Of a stretch of DNA of 64,000 bases, positions 1-12,504 are shown in pieces (the first letter of the stretch is position 1; the number at the start of each line of letters is the position of its first letter). The notes beneath the pieces were generated by a model, which ran no database searches, was not told the DNA's origin, and saw nothing but the letters and a program-made list of their open reading frames with translations. Where the stretch lies: contig OX621242.1 in the NCBI GenBank assembly GCA_951640165.1, positions 16,051,501-16,115,500 on the forward strand, in the 5' to 3' direction. This stretch comes from Pseudoips prasinana (Eukaryota; Arthropoda; Insecta; Lepidoptera; Nolidae). The translations under genes were made by a program, and so were the position numbers.

Positions 1-968
1 TACTGTCACTGTTGGCAATATCTTGTCATTAATAATCAAAATCATAATTTGTGCATAAACGCCTGGATGAAAGTTGATGTATCAAATGTGACTTATCAAA
101 ACAAAACGCAATAAATTAATTATTAACGTACTGGAATATACACATATATTTTTTAATCTTACCGCATAAAAATAGGGACTGAAATTTAGCGTGGAAAAAA
201 AAATGTTTTTTGAAGAAGAAATTGAAACCTATGCTGATGAAGTCGCGGTACAAATACTAGTAAACTTGAAACGAACCAAAACAAAACTATCCACCAACCA
301 AAGAATTAATATTACTAGTAGTACTGATAAATTCTTTGGTTCTAGAAAACTATTAACTCGCTGAACAGGCGCATAGTTAATGCTCTTTCTTTAAACAGAA
401 TGAAGATCACCATCATAACCTTAAAATAACAAACACAAATTAGCTATCCACCAAAGATATTGTCACTTATTTTTAATAACCAAATAATTTGTACAATCAG
501 GTTTAAGTTATAAATGCAGAATAAAGCAACGAATAAATACTACTTGATCATCTTTCCAAAAATCTTAGGTAGGCACATATACTACTGAATATTACTACGT
601 TACGTTATTTAGGCACTGTAAGAAACCTGCATGGGCTGGTTAACATTGAACAATACCTAAATTCCTCAAATTTAATTTTATGCGAACACAATACACAAGT
701 AACAATTAAATATAATTTTAATTACAACCCATGTTTCAATATCGGTAACTCACGAACTTTGTGAAACTGTTAACAAACAAATATCAGAACCGCGCAAATT
801 ATGGATTGTATTTACGTATAAACCTTTCTCCAACTTCGAACACGCTCTTGAGTTCACAGATTGTCTCAATTCATGGGGATGAAATTAAATCATTTAAAGT
901 GCTTGAATATGCTATAAAGGTATTTGATGCATGCAGTGAGCTAACTTTATACGAATGTTAGGTTGTTT
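1..968. other. AT-rich non-coding stretch
   Basis: No supported gene or repeat boundary is seen. The only open frame (761-961, 66 codons) has no recognisable composition or motif and is treated as chance. Confidence 0.5.
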
Positions 969-972
969 TGTA

Positions 973-1021
973 GTATTTGAAAATTAAGGTAAGTATGCCA
1001 TTTACCTTAATTTTCAAATAC
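973..1021. repeat. 20-bp perfect hairpin
   Basis: The arms at 973-992 and 1002-1021 are perfect reverse complements (gtatttgaaaattaaggtaa and its complement) around a 9-base loop. It sits directly upstream of an RTE LINE fragment. It could be the tip of a fold-back element; no target duplication was identified. Confidence 0.7.
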
Positions 1022-1026
1022 GACAC

Positions 1027-1268
1027 AATAGAGAAAATAGCCGACATAGCCCAAAGAATCAGTGGGCAGGGCACATAGCTCGTAGAACTGACGGCCGATG
1101 GGGCAGAAAGTTTCTCGAGTGGCGACCACGAACCAACGACGTGGACGACGTGGGCCGACGATCTTGTGCGGGTCGCGGGAAGCCGCTGAATGCGGGCAGC
1201 ACAGGACCGGCTATTGTGGAGATCCTTGGGGATTTTTTCCCCAGTATGTGGACGTCTTTCGGCTGATA
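1027..1268 (+). pseudogene. RTE-type LINE, C-terminal remnant of ORF2 and 3' tail
   Basis: The plus strand encodes, with frame slips, the extreme C-terminus typical of lepidopteran RTE/BovB-like reverse transcriptases: a WAGHIARRTDGRWGRK-like block near 1060-1110, then MRAAQDRLLWRSLG near 1190-1235, then WTSFG and a stop, followed by 'tatgatga'. The middle block needs at least one frame change, so the copy is dead. It is truncated at its 5' end, as LINE copies usually are. A shorter copy of the same tail lies at 10016-10110. Family assignment is from remembered sequence style, not a search. Confidence 0.65.
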
Positions 1269-1821
1269 TGATGAGAGAAAATAGCTCCCATACCTATACA
1301 TATAACGTGAAGCTAAAATGTTATATGAATTGTGTTATTTATGCAGTTAGTACTATCCGTAAAATAATTTAAACGTTAGTTAGTGTCTACGTTAGTGAGT
1401 TAATGGAACTGACCAAACTAATATGAAGAATATAAAAATAACAAATTAGTTCTGGAGCTATATTGGAGATCAATTGATCTCATAATGTTGTAAACTGACC
1501 TTTTAGTGAATGAATAAATTACGCTTTAAAACATTAACTAAAAATTAAGAATTTTTTCATTTAGGAAAAAGATGTGGACCATAGATTATATTCTGTCAGA
1601 TAAAAAGATGCAATCTCCATCTACAATGTCACTTAAAATTGTGACGATGGCATAGGTTGTCTTGCACTGGGTTGAAATGGACTGTACCTAACACTATTAT
1701 AGGTCCCACAAAAATGCCAATAGGTTTTAAAGAAGGCACTAAATTATATCATTTGTAGTTTTTGCCGATAACTACATTCGTTTGCTTTTCTATTTAGTAT
1801 ATATAAATAATATTGCGAAAT
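1269..1821. other. AT-rich non-coding stretch
   Basis: No gene, repeat boundary or RNA signal is seen here. Confidence 0.4.
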
Positions 1822-2078
1822 ATCTTGGGACATTATTCATACACGGTCATCTGATGCCAAACTAAGCAGAGCTTGTACTATGGAAACGAGATAACTGATA
1901 TATTACATATACTTACTACTTTTCTTTTGTAAATACACGCTTACATAGATAATTACAACCAGGCACAAGACACATAGACATGTTCATGCACACAAATATC
2001 TGTCCTGGGTAGGAACCGAAACCCAACCTAAGAAATGAAAGGCAAGCATTTACCAACCAAGACAAACGGCCCGTCAAA
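1822..2078 (-). mobile_element. tRNA-derived SINE (family 1), diverged copy
   Basis: Read on the minus strand, the copy begins with a tRNA-like head and ends near the 'tcttgggaca' boundary at 1822. It shares the body 'agcagagcttgtactatgg' with copies at 6601, 25941 and 52515. The B-box segment is decayed (gtaggaaccgaaacccaacc on the plus strand), so this is an old copy. Confidence 0.65.
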
Positions 2079-2119
2079 TACAGACTATAAGTGAACATCG
2101 CTGCTTGTCAGAGACCTAT

Positions 2120-2335
2120 ACTAGCTGTGCCCCGCGGTTTTACCCGCGTTAAACTTTATAAATTATCACAGCTCCCCTCCTGAAGGTGATAGCGTGATAA
2201 AATGTAGCCTATATGTTGACCCGACCTCTTAGTAATATTCATGCAAAATTTGAAGTAAATCCACGCAGTCCTTTTTGAGTTAAGCCCGGACATACATACA
2301 GACAAACAGACAAAATTTCTAAACACTATATTTTT
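2120..2335 (-). mobile_element. Helitron-like non-autonomous repeat, fragment
   Basis: On the minus strand the sequence ends ...CGCGGGTAAAACCGCGGGGCACAG|CTAG|T: a short GC hairpin about 10 bases before a CTAG terminus followed by T, the layout expected of a Helitron 3' end. The body resembles copies at 23233, 37195, 49829 and 52977. The 5' end is not present. Class is inferred from the terminus and the 3' hairpin. Confidence 0.5.
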
Positions 2336-4157
2336 GGCTTCGACATCGATTGTAGATCACGCCTCAAGTATCCGTGAAAAAAAATATTCAATGTACAGTT
2401 TTGACTTTCCTACGATTTTATTATATGTATAAATTACTACTGGACTACTAAACACGCTTCCACTAGACAAAGTAGGCTTTAATATAAACTAAAACACCCG
2501 CCAGTATATGCTGTGTTTTCATAACAAATAAGTACTTAGTTGTGTAAATCGGACTAGGCATGTCAACATTGTCCACACATGATGTATATTTAACAGCGGG
2601 GGCGTGATGTATATAGGCCACAAGTCCCGACCACTCGAATTGAGAGCATGCATGAGACGCCACGACAACAAATATCCAGGACACTGTAAGAGATTTATGA
2701 TGATATATTGCGAAATGATAGAGCTTCGCCCATCGTCCAAGCAAGGACGTAACACGCCCATCATGAACATGATTAATGCGAAAATTAGGTGGCGATTTAA
2801 TTCATTCGCCACTAAATTAATTGCTTAACGCCTATAGATAAATGGAAGGTATATATTTTGTACCATTAAGAGTACCTTATCGTTTATTACTTCGGAGAAG
2901 GAAGGGTAATCGGCTGCCTATCCAGAATCATTTTAAATGGAATCCCCATTGTGTGACTCGGTATGTCAGCTCAGTCCGCCTGTCAGAAAATATTAATGGT
3001 GGGTATTTGTAGCGTAGAATAGTTAAAAAAATATATTCTCCATTCTGAATACGAAAGGGAATAGAGGGTAATTGTGATTGTATTTGTAAAAATGCAGCCT
3101 AAAATATTATAATATTATTCATTCAAGTGCCACAGATAAAAGCCTTTTTAATACCCATATTAAAAGAGTTTTATTTGGAACGGTTTTTAATATTTAATAA
3201 TCGAGTGTTGTATTTTTACGTAATCAAACAAAAAGTTCTTATATCCAAAGTTCGTGACATATAAAATCTGAAATAATAACAGAACTTTAATGTTTACGTA
3301 AATAATACAGAACAAATTAGGCAATGTTTCGAAATAGCACAGACATCCTTTACAAACAAACTTATTTATGGGATCTAAATTTTTATGGATTTAATATGAA
3401 TCTTGAAATAACTTATTAAACGTACAAGTAAACAACCCACTAAAGGAAACGCATACGTTTCGTGCGCTACTAACTCGCTTTCGAACGAGTTTATTTTTAA
3501 GAAGGTATTTAACCGTAATCTTGACTACAATATATATTGTAATACTATAATATGTATTGTACTATATTGTAATAGCACTGGTAACGTCGAACAGAACGCA
3601 AATTGAAGTAGTTTTGCTTTCAAGCTTATGTAGAAAGTTATATTTCTTTCACTAATGATTGTATGTTTCAATTATGCACCTACTTACTTTTCCATGAGGG
3701 GGGCCTGGTGACCTGTGGCACTGGTTTTCGCTACCTATTTCAGGCACCAGTCCTTCACAAATGAAAATAGTATGTACTAAGTATAATTATAATAATGTAT
3801 TATAATAATTCCAATTAGTGAAAGGAAAATAAACGTATTTTATTATTATTATTTCCATCATAAGATTTACCGCATATGTAGAGAAGGGTTATAAAATTTA
3901 ATTAGAGGAGTTGATGCAAACTAATTGTGTATTTCATAAGTATCCGTTATTAGTTTGCAGCTTTATATCTCGAGCGCAAGAAATTTGCAGACAGAAAGTA
4001 CATTCAGACTTAAAGCAAGTTCATATCATTATGGGTAACGCGTAGTCAAGGAATTCAACGACTGAGCCTACTGCTTCATATGTTGGGCATGGGGCTATCC
4101 GCAACATACACTGCAGTTCCCTTGGGCGGTGTCACCGTGGAAAGCTACTTGGCAATA
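2336..4157. other. AT-rich non-coding stretch
   Basis: The overlapping frames at 2463-2828 on both strands show no protein-like composition. No repeat boundary could be set. Confidence 0.4.
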
Positions 4158-4532
4158 TTATATATTTTGAACTTGAGTGTCAGAACAACAAGAAAATATC
4201 CACGTAAATTTCATTGTTACGATGTCGTATGAACGGAAGTTTTGTAGCACGAGGTCCGGCTCACAGTCGACTGGCTCTAGATACTCGTAGCTCTTATGTA
4301 AATGGACGTCTACATAAATGAATAGTGTCTGTTGGTCCAAATCAGGATTAACAGAATTGTCATAGTTGGAATGAAAATAGAAAGTAAAAATTCCTCGGCC
4401 ACAGAGCAACGCAGGACACCCGTTAGCGTGGATAAATTGGAAAAGAAATGTGAAACAGGAATCGTTATAGATTTGTTCTTCGTTGAAAACTAGAACATTT
4501 CCACGCGGTCGTTCGGTTGCCCGCCCGCCCAC
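4158..4532 (-). CDS. unrecognised open frame, possible exon or chance ORF
   Basis: A 124-codon frame on the minus strand encodes a Cys- and aromatic-rich polypeptide with no family I recognise. From about residue 11 the composition looks more protein-like than most spurious frames here (few homopolymer runs, seven Cys, mixed acidic and aromatic residues). There is no signal peptide at the first Met and no clear splice pairing. It could be one exon of a gene outside the window's visible exons, a decayed element, or chance. Confidence 0.2.
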   Translation of the reverse strand: MGGRATERPRGNVLVFNEEQIYNDSCFTFLFQFIHANGCPALLCGRGIFTFYFHSNYDNSVNPDLDQQTLFIYVDVHLHKSYEYLEPVDCEPDLVLQNFRSYDIVTMKFTWIFSCCSDTQVQNI

Positions 4533-5656
4533 GGATACATTTTATCTACAGATATAATGTGTTTTAAAATTTCATATTAACTACGCTTCGATATATTTTG
4601 TCACTCAGCACTGACTACTAAATATTATTAATGGCCTATATTCGGGAACAATGGCTTAACTTGTGTAGCATAGAGAAACGCTCAAAAAATAAAACTCTTT
4701 GAAATATTTATACACAGAAGTATTTATTTAATATATTAGATACATCATAAACTTAAAACTAAACATTTCAAGAGTCCTAGTTATTAAGATTAAGACAAAA
4801 TTTTAAATTCCTACAGATATACGAGTATAGGTAGGTACAACATTCATAAAAACTGGTTAAAAATACTACATTAAACACAAAACACAATATCTTTAAATTA
4901 TTTTACTGATGCAGCTTATTCTTACAAAACTAATACAAACTTAAAATTTTTAACAAAACTAGGGATTTATAAAAAATTAATTACGGCGCGGTAGCACCAA
5001 AACATTCACATATTAATTTCCTTCTGTTGGAATTTCAGTGATGGCGGCCAGCCTCCATGGAGATTAGCCATCAGCGCGGCACATATTATGACCTTAATGC
5101 GTACTAAATGTGTTATGGGCCTACCTATTCTATTCACTCACTATCACGATCCGACGGCATAGCTACTTAGTTGACATACACACACACACTTCCAAGCTCC
5201 GGGCTGTCAATGAGACTTTTTCGGGATTTGAACTCAAACCCTCATTATGTGCGGTTGAGTACGCTATTGCTACACCAAAAGGCAGTCAGTTCACATTATA
5301 TTGATCCTGACTGAACTGAAATACGTACATAAAATAATTTTATAACGAAATATTTATACAGAAGTGAGAATGTGTTATATTGTACGCTTAATGGGTCGGC
5401 CGTTTGTCGAGAATTGTAATAAATTACCTTACATTTATCTCGCTCGGTTCAATTAATTGGCTGTATATGAAACCAACGCTCTATATTTATTAAACAATTT
5501 TATTAAATTGGCAAATATTTTCACAAAGGTTGCTAATGGAACGAAAACATAAACTCTTAAATTTATTAGTCTAAAGGACTAATAAATGTAAAAGAGCTTG
5601 TAATGTAAAAGTATGTTTTAGAAAAGTAAGTTATAGAAAGCAGTCACATTATGCAG
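4533..5656. other. AT-rich non-coding stretch
   Basis: Nothing supportable is seen. The 64-codon frame at 5110-5304 has no recognisable features. Confidence 0.4.
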
Positions 5657-5716
5657 TTTGTAAAGTACCCCGCGACACAAGGATTAGATTCCCTAATGCG
5701 GGCGTTGTCTATTTAA
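5657..5716 (+). mobile_element. SINE family 2, 3'-end fragment
   Basis: The 'tttgtaaagtaccccgcg...ccctaatgcgggcgttgtc' segment matches the 3' end of the SINE copies at 7173-7366 and 10721-10901, but in the opposite orientation. The tRNA-like head is missing. An A-rich stretch follows. Confidence 0.65.
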
Positions 5717-6600
5717 TGAAAAAAAAAACTATATAATTACTAAGCACAATACACCACATATATGTGTTTAACATACCTACTAAATACTAATAAATGCGGT
5801 GTTGATCTATACGTGAATATTTATATAGAATATTTTCTCGTAAATTACTGTTTCTGTAAACAATTTTATTATAAACAGCCATAAATGTCCACATGCATTT
5901 TGTAAGATGGAGATTATTTCAGTTAGCCATGTGTAATCCATAAAACTTATTCCTATGTTTAATATTTATTTTTCCTGTTTATTTACCCACCTATACAAAA
6001 ATAAAACTTATTAAAGTCACCCTTAACGCTGTACATTTCTTGTAGTCACAATCGCAAAATGTATCTTTCCCCTAACGTCGTTTCTGTTAAAGTTATATCA
6101 TAGTGCAACCCAATTGACTCAGCGTTTTTATTTTCCCCTTATCGGTGATTTAGCCGAGGCTCTTTTCGGCTGTTAAATATAAATCTAAGTTACGGATGTT
6201 GAAAAATCATTCCGCGCGTCATAAATTGTACCGTACCAGCAGGCAACAGGGGCAGGCAACAGTGAAAAATTGCACTCGCTGTGTAATCGTTGTGTCGAAG
6301 CAGGGGTGCTAATGTTGCAAGTTAAATTTATCTCGTAAAACATTTATTACCGAAAACTACACCCACTTGTGACTATGAGTCAGCGTCAATAGCAATAGAA
6401 CGAGGGAACATTTGTACGGAGACATTTATTAGCGAGCAGTTTCAATTATTTGGTTGAATGGTTGTATGTTGGACCTAAGTCCAATTTGGATTATATTTAA
6501 GGCACATAAAGTTCAATGTCTTCAAATTTAGACCTACTTAGTGCTGACATGTTAATCACATAGAATACAAGCATCATTATCATTATAATAATAATGTAGT
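5717..6600. other. non-coding stretch
   Basis: No gene or classifiable repeat is seen. Confidence 0.4.
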
Positions 6601-6842
6601 GGGACTTATTTACAGACAGCTATCTGATCCCGAGCATGCAGAACTCGTATTATGGGAACCAGATAACTGATAGGTATACTACTTTTCTTTTGTAAATACA
6701 TACTTATATAGATAAATTACACTTAGACTCAGGACAAACATACATATTCATGCACACAAACATCTGTCCGGGGTGGGAATCGAACCCACGACCTACGGCG
6801 TGAAAAGCAAGCGTTTGCCAACCACGCCAACAGGCCTGTCAA
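6601..6842 (-). mobile_element. tRNA-derived SINE (family 1), well-preserved copy
   Basis: On the minus strand the head carries a polymerase III A-box-like stretch (tggcgtggttggc) and a B box (ggttcgattcc). The shared body follows and ends near 'aagtccc' at 6601. This is the best-preserved copy of the family in the window. The head resembles a tRNA but continues into a long non-tRNA body, so it is a SINE and not a tRNA gene. Confidence 0.8.
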
Positions 6843-6971
6843 ACACTGTGAACGTCATTAATTATTTACTTCAGTCCATACGATGTTGATTTCAGAAAAT
6901 CTTATTCTAATTTTAGTAATTTTGCAATATACTTATAGAAGAAAAATTAGGTTTAAGTTATTATAGCCGCG

Positions 6972-7053
6972 CCTAGTACCGGGATATTATATGTATAATG
7001 TTAGTAATTTTACAATTAAAATTACTAACATTATATAATATCGCGGTTCTAGG
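6972..7053. repeat. imperfect long fold-back hairpin
   Basis: The arms at about 6972-7011 and 7018-7053 fold around a 6-base loop (acaatt). The inner 17-19 bp (gttagtaatttt side) are perfect. The outer part continues through 'gatattatat' to 'cctag' with a 4-base bulge and a few mismatches. It may be a degenerate palindromic MITE. Confidence 0.6.
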
Positions 7054-7172
7054 ACTCTGACTAGGTTGTGTGCTGTCGGACTGTCCCATTTACCACATAA
7101 CATACTCAACCGAAAAGTCTGTGAAGGATAATTTCGAGGATCATAAGTGAGTGTCTTATATAATATTTTTTT

Positions 7173-7366
7173 GTTAAGACACCACCCGCATTAGGGAATA
7201 TAATCCCTACGACGCAGGGTACTTTACAAACATATAATAAACGGACACAAATTACGTCCAGACTCAGAACAACTATTTATAAGGCACACAAATAGTTGTC
7301 CGGCGCGGGACTCGAACCCGCGACACGAAGCGGCGGTCTTAACCGCTGCGCTACACGTGCAGTCAA
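7173..7366 (-). mobile_element. tRNA-derived SINE (family 2), full-length copy
   Basis: On the minus strand: a tRNA-like head with A-box-like 'gtagcgcagcgg' and B box 'gggttcgagtccc', a body including 'cagaacaactatt' (plus strand), and a 3' end 'ccctaatgcgggtggtgtc' followed by an AT-rich tail. A second copy lies at 10721-10901, with fragments at 5657, 23085 and 39509. The GC-rich clover-like head is the only tRNA-like part. Confidence 0.75.
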
Positions 7367-8055
7367 TAATTATTATTATTAATGTATCAGTCAATAGTAA
7401 CGAAACGTAAGATAGCATTAGGACACTTTTTAGTAGCCATATGAAATAATTTAATTTGAGCCGTAGGTACACAAGACAACAAGTTATTTTATGAGGAGCG
7501 ACAGCACGAGGCCAGGGGGAGCCCCTCAGACGTGTGGGCGCTGTCGCCTACCCTTTGAGATCCTACCCTCAAGCGAATTATAAGCCTACATCCTCCGAAT
7601 ACTAAGAGGGCCGGATAAAAATTCACCCTTCAGGTAGTCAGGTAGCCACATTTAAGCCGACAGATAAGTTTGCCTTGCAACCACGAGACAAGGACAAAAT
7701 CCTAAAAGAACAAATCAATCCCTCGTCTGGGATTGGGAGATCAAGCGTGCAGGTAAATAAAAATGCTACATGAATCGCGTTGTTGATCCCCGGCTAACAA
7801 CGTACGAATAGGGGAGTTTGTGTGTTGGGTATTAAATAAACATAGCGATTTAAATTGGCTCAAGTAATGGTTATTGTAGTTGCAGTGCTTTCTTGCTGTA
7901 ATACGAGTCTGTAATGAGCGCTCGTTTGTGAGCTCTGTGTGTACTTAGGTATATGTTTTTGTTCAAATTACATGCAGCGGGCGCGCGGCCTACTTCCCGT
8001 CACGTAGAGAAGGCGCAAACGAGCAGACATCGCAAACGACCTGAGTGTGTCGTTG
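7367..8055. other. non-coding stretch with GC-richer patch at 7500-7770
   Basis: The patch beginning 'gacagcacgaggccaggg' has a base composition unlike its surroundings and may be a decayed transposon. I could not classify it. Confidence 0.35.
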
Positions 8056-8063
8056 TGACGTCA
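8056..8063. promoter_or_regulatory. palindromic CRE-like octamer
   Basis: TGACGTCA, the consensus cyclic-AMP response element, lies in a locally GC-rich stretch (7978-8075). No transcription unit is visible beside it, so this is a sequence match only. Confidence 0.2.
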
Positions 8064-10015
8064 CCACCCTACACCACCAAATGTTACCGTAATTAAAACG
8101 AAAGCTCGCTTCAGGTGCTTATTTGATAATTATTATATTTTCTCTCAGATTTTTGTTTTCATAATTTCCGGAAATGTGTTTTAAAGGAAAAGAAATTTGT
8201 ATAACGCTTTATAAAGATTTTGTTTTGTAACAAAGTTGTATCTTATTTTTCTCTTTAAAAGACACAGACTAAGTAGTCCTTAAGTTCAGTGCATTCTAAG
8301 TAAGTAATTACCTACTTAGGAGACTGATTGCGAAACTGAATAAGTATTTGCATTTAATTTATTGCTACTTCCGGAGTTATTTACACCATAATAATGGATT
8401 TTCCTTTCAATAATTAATAGGATTTCACAAATTTTGTCTTAGAGAAAGAATATCACTGACATCTAAAAACCCAATTTAGTGATATTTGTTTAATCTGCAG
8501 ATAGGAAGATGGACTCTTCCTGACGTAAAATATAAATTAGTGAAAGTAATTCAATAACTCCCAGTGGTTGATAATTAACATATGCCTGTTAAGATGACTG
8601 CAAAAAATTGCTCGTAAAATTATAATATAGTCCAATCAGTTGACGCATATTGTAATGAAAAATATTTGACAGCATTTGAGCCAAGATTCTAAACTGTATT
8701 TTATGAACGCTTTAATTGAGCACGGCAAAGCAAAAAGGTGGGTTATGAGTATAGCACTGTTTGCATATTATATGTTACGTTCTCATATATTTCTAGGGCC
8801 TAATTTAGTTATTATGGTAGTATCAGGTGTCATTTCAATGGTAATTATCACACTCTATGTTTAGTCTCAGTCTACATGGCAAATGTCTTGGCTAATTCTA
8901 TACTCAACTGAGATATGGTGTGTGTACCGTCACCACATCTGCACGTTAGACTGTTACCATCTTAAATGCCCCCATAGCGTCCTGAAGATCGGGTGGTCTC
9001 ATCACTGAAGTTATGTGCTGAGTTTAGCTTTTATACTATAACGAAAGTATAATTAAAATTTATTATAGTTTAGGGGTGTCTGGCAGGGGTTGGCATCTGT
9101 CATAAGTGTCCGGCAATGGATGATGAGATTTTTAAAGTAATCCCGAAGAAAATATAATAAAATTGAGCATTATACTTTAGCGAATTTTAGGTACTATTTT
9201 TTACACCTTTACGGTGGTAAAGGTGTATAAAATGGTTAACTGCCCCAGTAACCACAAACCGTACCTGAATATGCATATGTAGAGAAAATTTTAGCTTTTA
9301 TAAAATAACTAAGGTCTGGCTGACGTGGGCTTTTGCTCTATATGACTGTAATACTACGATCGCCAACCCGTCTGCCCCTCATTCTATAGGGAGACTTTGT
9401 CCAGCGTAGGAAGTCATTTAGTGACATGATGATATCTTAAATACTTATTATAATTAATGACATTTTGAAAGGAGTCTGTCAAATACGTCTAGAATAATAT
9501 GAATCTTTATTTTCCCAGCGGTGGCGTAGCATATCTATGCTACGACGTAGCAGACATTCTACGGCTCGCCTTTCATCTACGTGTTTCCCCACTGACACAA
9601 TTTCTTTGTAAAACACCACTTTTATGAAGTGGCAACACACGAAAATACGAAGCTGGAATTTTAAAATGCGTCATAGAATAATGTTCAAGTAAAATTTTTC
9701 TTGGCGCACTTGACTTATATGTTCTGTCTTGAGATGAAAATTATGTCATACATTATGCTTATTAACATTTTTATCTGACATTTTCTAGTCGTATGGTGCA
9801 AGCGTAAGATTTCATCACTACGATAGTCTCTCATGATGGGCCATATTATCATGTTTAGGTACTGTTTTCAATTTCAACGAAAGCAGTAATCGGCGAATAG
9901 TCTAGTAGAAAATCGCTCCGAAATATTTTTGTTTAACTTGCGTATTACTCATTATAAATTTTATTGTTCCTCTCGTATATTATCTAACAACTATACTTAT
10001 ATCATTTGAAAGGAA
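8064..10015. other. non-coding stretch
   Basis: No gene is seen. A short hairpin (acacctttac/gtaaaggtgt) sits near 9202-9228, and palindromic 'gctacgacgtagc' words near 9540 resemble a decayed MITE. Confidence 0.35.
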
Positions 10016-10110
10016 GCCGCTGGATGCGGGCAGTGCAGGATCGGCTATTGTGGAAATAATTGGGGAAGGCCTTTGTCCAGCAGTGGACTTCTTTCGGCTG
10101 ATATGATGAT
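10016..10110 (+). pseudogene. RTE-type LINE 3' tail fragment
   Basis: The sequence matches the C-terminal tail at 1190-1268 (ctggatgcgggcagtgcagg ... gacttctttcggctgat) and ends in a (gat)n-like tail. A nonsense change interrupts the coding trace. It is severely 5'-truncated. Confidence 0.7.
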
Positions 10111-10720
10111 GATGATATTTATATCAACATATAATTTATCTTTCTTGGTTGAGAACTTTAATGATTAAGGATTAAATAGAAGCCCGTTTTAAGTATGTGC
10201 CTATTTTAATGGCGAGCTGGTCTTGTTAGTTCACGATCACAGTGCACCATGGGCAATGGTTTATGCTTTTTACCGTCCTCTCATGAAGAGAAATATCGGG
10301 GTTATCTTTAGTCGCAAAATATGAACGCTCTGCCAGTTTTATTGCACCCAGGGGATATAATCCGATGCTCTGTACTTAGCTGCGAATTATACGGAGTAAA
10401 CATTATGTAAATGTATCATTAAATAGGCTTTTGTGTACATTATTTTATGACCCCGCCAAATACAAATCTTAAGATGAAAAAGTAATTTGCATTAATAAAG
10501 ATGGATTTTAAAACGACATCGGGAAGGAGTTTTAATCCCAATAACAAATAATCGACTCGATGAAATGCACTTGAATATATAAATATATTATTGTGTGCAC
10601 CATGCTAGTTTTACTGACCGAAAGCCGGTGAAAAAGCATTAGTGTTGTACTTTTGTCGCATGTCTTTATTCCGATAAATTTACCTGTAGTATGCTTTATT
10701 GCATTTTGTTTAGTTTTTTA
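10111..10720. other. non-coding stretch
   Basis: Nothing supportable is seen. Confidence 0.4.
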
Positions 10721-10901
10721 AAAAGACGACGCCCGCATTAGGGAGTCTAATCCGTGTTGCCGGGTACTTTACAAACATATAATAGACGGACACAAATTAC
10801 ATCCAGACTCAGAACAACTATTTTGGGCACACAGTTAGTTGTTCGGCGGGGGGCTCGAACCCGCGACACGAAGCGGCGAGGCGACTGTCTTAGCCAGTCA
10901 A
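10721..10901 (-). mobile_element. tRNA-derived SINE (family 2), second copy
   Basis: It aligns with the copy at 7173-7366 over tail, body and the B-box-bearing head (minus strand gggttcgagcccc). The head is altered near 10880-10900, so the A box is damaged. Confidence 0.7.
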
Positions 10902-12504
10902 CACCTATATCAAGGTGTAATGTGCAAAAAAAGTATACTACTTAAGGTTTCTACAACCGTTGATGTTATTTGTAACCTTAGAAGCATAGTTTATTTGTAA
11001 CAAATTTTTGATGATTTAAATAATTACTATTAAAACCAATCCGGGGTCTAGCTCTGCTGTTAAGGCTGCGGCTACGTCAGATTGGTAGAAATTGTGGGTT
11101 TATCCAGCTGGATGATAAAATTCATGATTTTTCCAGTTTTGATCTACGCTTTGCATTACAAAAGCACCATTGTTACTAACATCGAAATACTAACAAAATT
11201 ATGGACTTATCTTGTCTGAAATAAAGTTTTATTATTATTATGACGAATGTAGGTAGAGGGTGTTGGTTCAATTTCCACTGGACGATAAAATTCATGGTTT
11301 TTAGTTTTCACTGCCAGTATGTATCGTTTATAGCTCAACGTTAGAGCGCCTACCCCGTATTATTGGAGAATGCTCATTAGAATCTCCGTCAGACGATTTA
11401 ATTGCTGCTTTTAAAAACATACAACCGAGGTTCAACTTTACTATGCAACGATTGATTTAAACAACATGTATACGGTGGTGTCAAATAAATTTTGTGATGT
11501 TGTTTCCGCAAAGTTTACCTATTGTAAATAAATATCATAATCATCAAAATCGGAACACAAACCAAGGTAAAATCGTGTAATACATGCTAAACATACAGTC
11601 GAATAGATATTAAAAAACTATAAGTTTCTAATTTTCAATATTCACTTCACTATCGACAAAAAAAAGAAATATTATTATATTTGCATTAACGAAAACGAAA
11701 CTATAACTAACGAATAACTTACAACATAAACGAAACGGATCTATAACTTTAAATTGAAGAGGAACAGTGAAGTGCAAACAAGATACGTAAGACACAGGGG
11801 GCCCCAAGTAATATAAATCTTGGCAAGAACACGTTTCAGGCGGCTTTTACGTGGATTACCGCGTCGTATTAACGCGTGATCGATAGTTTGTATCGTGGGG
11901 TGCAGCACTGGCTTCGTTACCGTAGGGCATACACAATTTACACGGTTCCCAAACTTTCCATTCCCGGAAATGTAGAACCGGCCGAACTGCCATGTTTTGG
12001 TGATTTCTTTTTGACACGCTTTTATTAGCTTCACTTGTAACTCACTATATATGTAAGAAAATCTTGGAATCTTAATTTGACTCACTTCCCTCTCTCCGAT
12101 TAGGATGAAATTTTGCACACTGATTTCTGATGACAATACATGACTAGCTAAGAAACGTCATTACAAATCCAATATGGCGGCGTCCCCAAGATGGCGGACT
12201 GGCTGTTTGAAATCCACCCTCAGGATATGGGTACCTATATCAAATGAAAGGGTTTGCTGTCAGGAATACGAAAAAAATAGTCACGTGACTTAAATCGAAT
12301 ATGGCGGACGTCCAAGTTTTTATTTTTTTGTGCGTGCCTAAAGCGTGTTTTTTGTTTTTTTTTTACTATTTTAAAATTTATTGATAAACAAGCTGGCTAA
12401 CACGCATCACACAACAACCTTGGCTGGAATTACTGTTGAATTAACATTTACTTATGTACAAACCCTATGGTTGGACATAACCAAGGTATTTGGGCACTTG
12501 CTTA
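10902..12504. other. non-coding stretch with probable unclassified repeat at 12050-12320
   Basis: The segment from about 12050 contains 'aatatggcgg' words twice and phrases typical of dispersed insect repeats. The 131-codon minus-strand frame at 11741-12136 runs into this repeat-like DNA and has no recognisable domain, so it is not called as a gene. Confidence 0.35.

Noticed and set aside
6765..6842. tRNA gene on the minus strand
   Set aside because: The same head occurs in several diverged copies with a common non-tRNA body; it is SINE family 1.
7290..7366. tRNA gene on the minus strand
   Set aside because: The tRNA-like head runs into a body repeated at 10721-10901, so it is a SINE head and not a tRNA gene.
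11741..12136. 131-codon protein gene on the minus strand
   Set aside because: No domain, and its start lies in repeat-like sequence; it appears fortuitous.
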